From: Chthonomonas sp. UBA1950
GTDB taxonomy: Bacteria; Armatimonadota; Fimbriimonadia; Fimbriimonadales; Fimbriimonadaceae
DNA length: 25,679 bases
Assembly: GCA_002336105.1 (NCBI GenBank)
Contig: DDEQ01000012.1
Location: 148,302 to 173,980, forward strand
Direction: 5' to 3'
Under the pieces are notes generated by a model that was given only the letters and a program-made list of their open reading frames with translations, did no database searches and was not told the origin of the DNA. The position numbers and the translations under genes are program-made. Shown here piece by piece: positions 25,135 through 25,679 of the stretch (the first letter of the stretch is position 1; every line of letters starts with the position of its first letter).

Positions 25135-25679
25135 ATGAACAGAACCGTAAAATTCGCGCTAAGCGCCGCACTAGGAGTGATGCTTTTCGGCGCACTACCG
25201 GGCACCGTTCACGCGCAAGACGATATCAGCACGAAAATTATTCCTTCGTTGGAATATGAACAAACAGACGTTCGAGAGGCTCTCCGAGCTCTCTTTAAGG
25301 TTGTAGGTGTTTCTTTTACCATCGCACCTGAAGTTCAGGGGTATGTGACCGTCAGTTTGAAGAATGTTACGTTTGAGACCGCTTTGCAGAATATTACAAA
25401 GCAAGTTGAGGCGACCTACCGTATCGAAGGTGGCGTCTATCAAATCGTAAAACGCGAAGATAACGCTGTTCCACAGCCGGGCGATACAACAGCGCCAGTT
25501 CAAACCTCCACTAAGGTTGTTAGACGTATTAAAATCCGTTCTGCAGACCCACTATTTATCGCAATGATGATCGGCTCGCAGAACGGTAGCCAGAATTGGA
25601 CCGGATACCCTGAAATGTCCACTCTTTCGAAGACTGGTAGTGGTGGCGGTTTCGGTGGCGGCCAAAATGGTGGCGGCGG
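25135..25679 (+). CDS. pilQ: PilQ/GspD-family secretin, N-terminal part (cut by window end)
   Basis: The first 181 residues are visible. A signal peptide spans 1-27 (cut VHA|QDD). Residues about 36-108 form an STN/secretin N0-type domain: LEYEQTDVREALRALFKVVG, then APEVQGYVTVSLKNVTFETA and YRIEGGVYQIVKRE, the usual pattern of 'f.daplrdvL..la...g.n.v.......v.l.l..v....aL' seen in PilQ. VRRIKIRSADPLFIAMMIG at 129-147 opens the next (N1-like) domain, which is interrupted at about 168-181 by a Gly-rich GSGGGFGGGQNGGGG stretch as the window ends. Secretins form the outer-membrane pore for pilus passage. Being last after pilM-N-O-P fits PilQ rather than GspD. The beta-barrel secretin domain lies outside the window. 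Confidence 0.92.
   Translation, partial: MNRTVKFALSAALGVMLFGALPGTVHAQDDISTKIIPSLEYEQTDVREALRALFKVVGVSFTIAPEVQGYVTVSLKNVTFETALQNITKQVEATYRIEGGVYQIVKREDNAVPQPGDTTAPVQTSTKVVRRIKIRSADPLFIAMMIGSQNGSQNWTGYPEMSTLSKTGSGGGFGGGQNGGG

Overview
Every gene in this 25.7 kb window lies on the + strand. It looks like a chromosomal segment from a diderm bacterium, most likely of the phylum Armatimonadota (possibly Fimbriimonas-like). The main clue is the prepilin N-terminus at 996, G|FTLIELLVVIAIIAILAAI followed by FPVFARAK, a form typical of that phylum and its neighbours. The lineage is an inference from style, not a database match.

Layout. (1) Positions 1-763: the last 21 codons of an unidentified gene, overlapping a small membrane protein whose second half reads like the Mpv17/PMP22/Sym1 family, best known from mitochondria and peroxisomes. 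(2) Positions 764-995: a 232-bp leader with no gene. (3) Positions 996-21153: six tightly packed genes over about 20 kb, with gaps of 3-77 bp or 4-bp start/stop overlaps. They are a pseudopilin, then PilV/GspI-like, PilW/GspJ-like and PilX/GspK-like minor pilins that are several times larger than usual (628, 733 and 1064 aa), then two giant secreted proteins (1585 and 2401 aa) built from beta-propeller and other beta-rich modules. (4) Positions 21175-21208: a strong intrinsic terminator, followed by a sigma70-type promoter at 21276-21305. (5) Positions 21339-25679: pilM, pilN, pilO, a pilP-like gene and the start of the pilQ secretin, cut by the window edge.

How the parts fit. PilM-N-O-P-Q is the alignment complex and outer-membrane pore of a type IV pilus or type II secretion-like machine. 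The upstream operon keeps the order of the proteobacterial fimU-pilV-pilW-pilX-pilY1 set, which builds the primed pilus tip. The two giants occupy the pilY1 position but lack its recognisable N-terminus; they have signal peptides, beta-propeller repeats and, in one, an Asp-rich calcium-type loop. The main hypothesis is that this operon encodes a divergent, very large pilus-tip or surface complex, with the propeller giants as PilY1 functional analogues.

Two cross-gene patterns stand out. PilN, PilO, PilP and the visible part of PilQ all carry Gly/Pro- or Gly-rich GFPGG-type segments. A short DPxxGxVxF...V.Y beta-hairpin motif recurs in at least three otherwise unrelated products of the upstream operon. 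No pilB, pilT, pilC, prepilin peptidase, RNA gene, CRISPR array or mobile element was seen.
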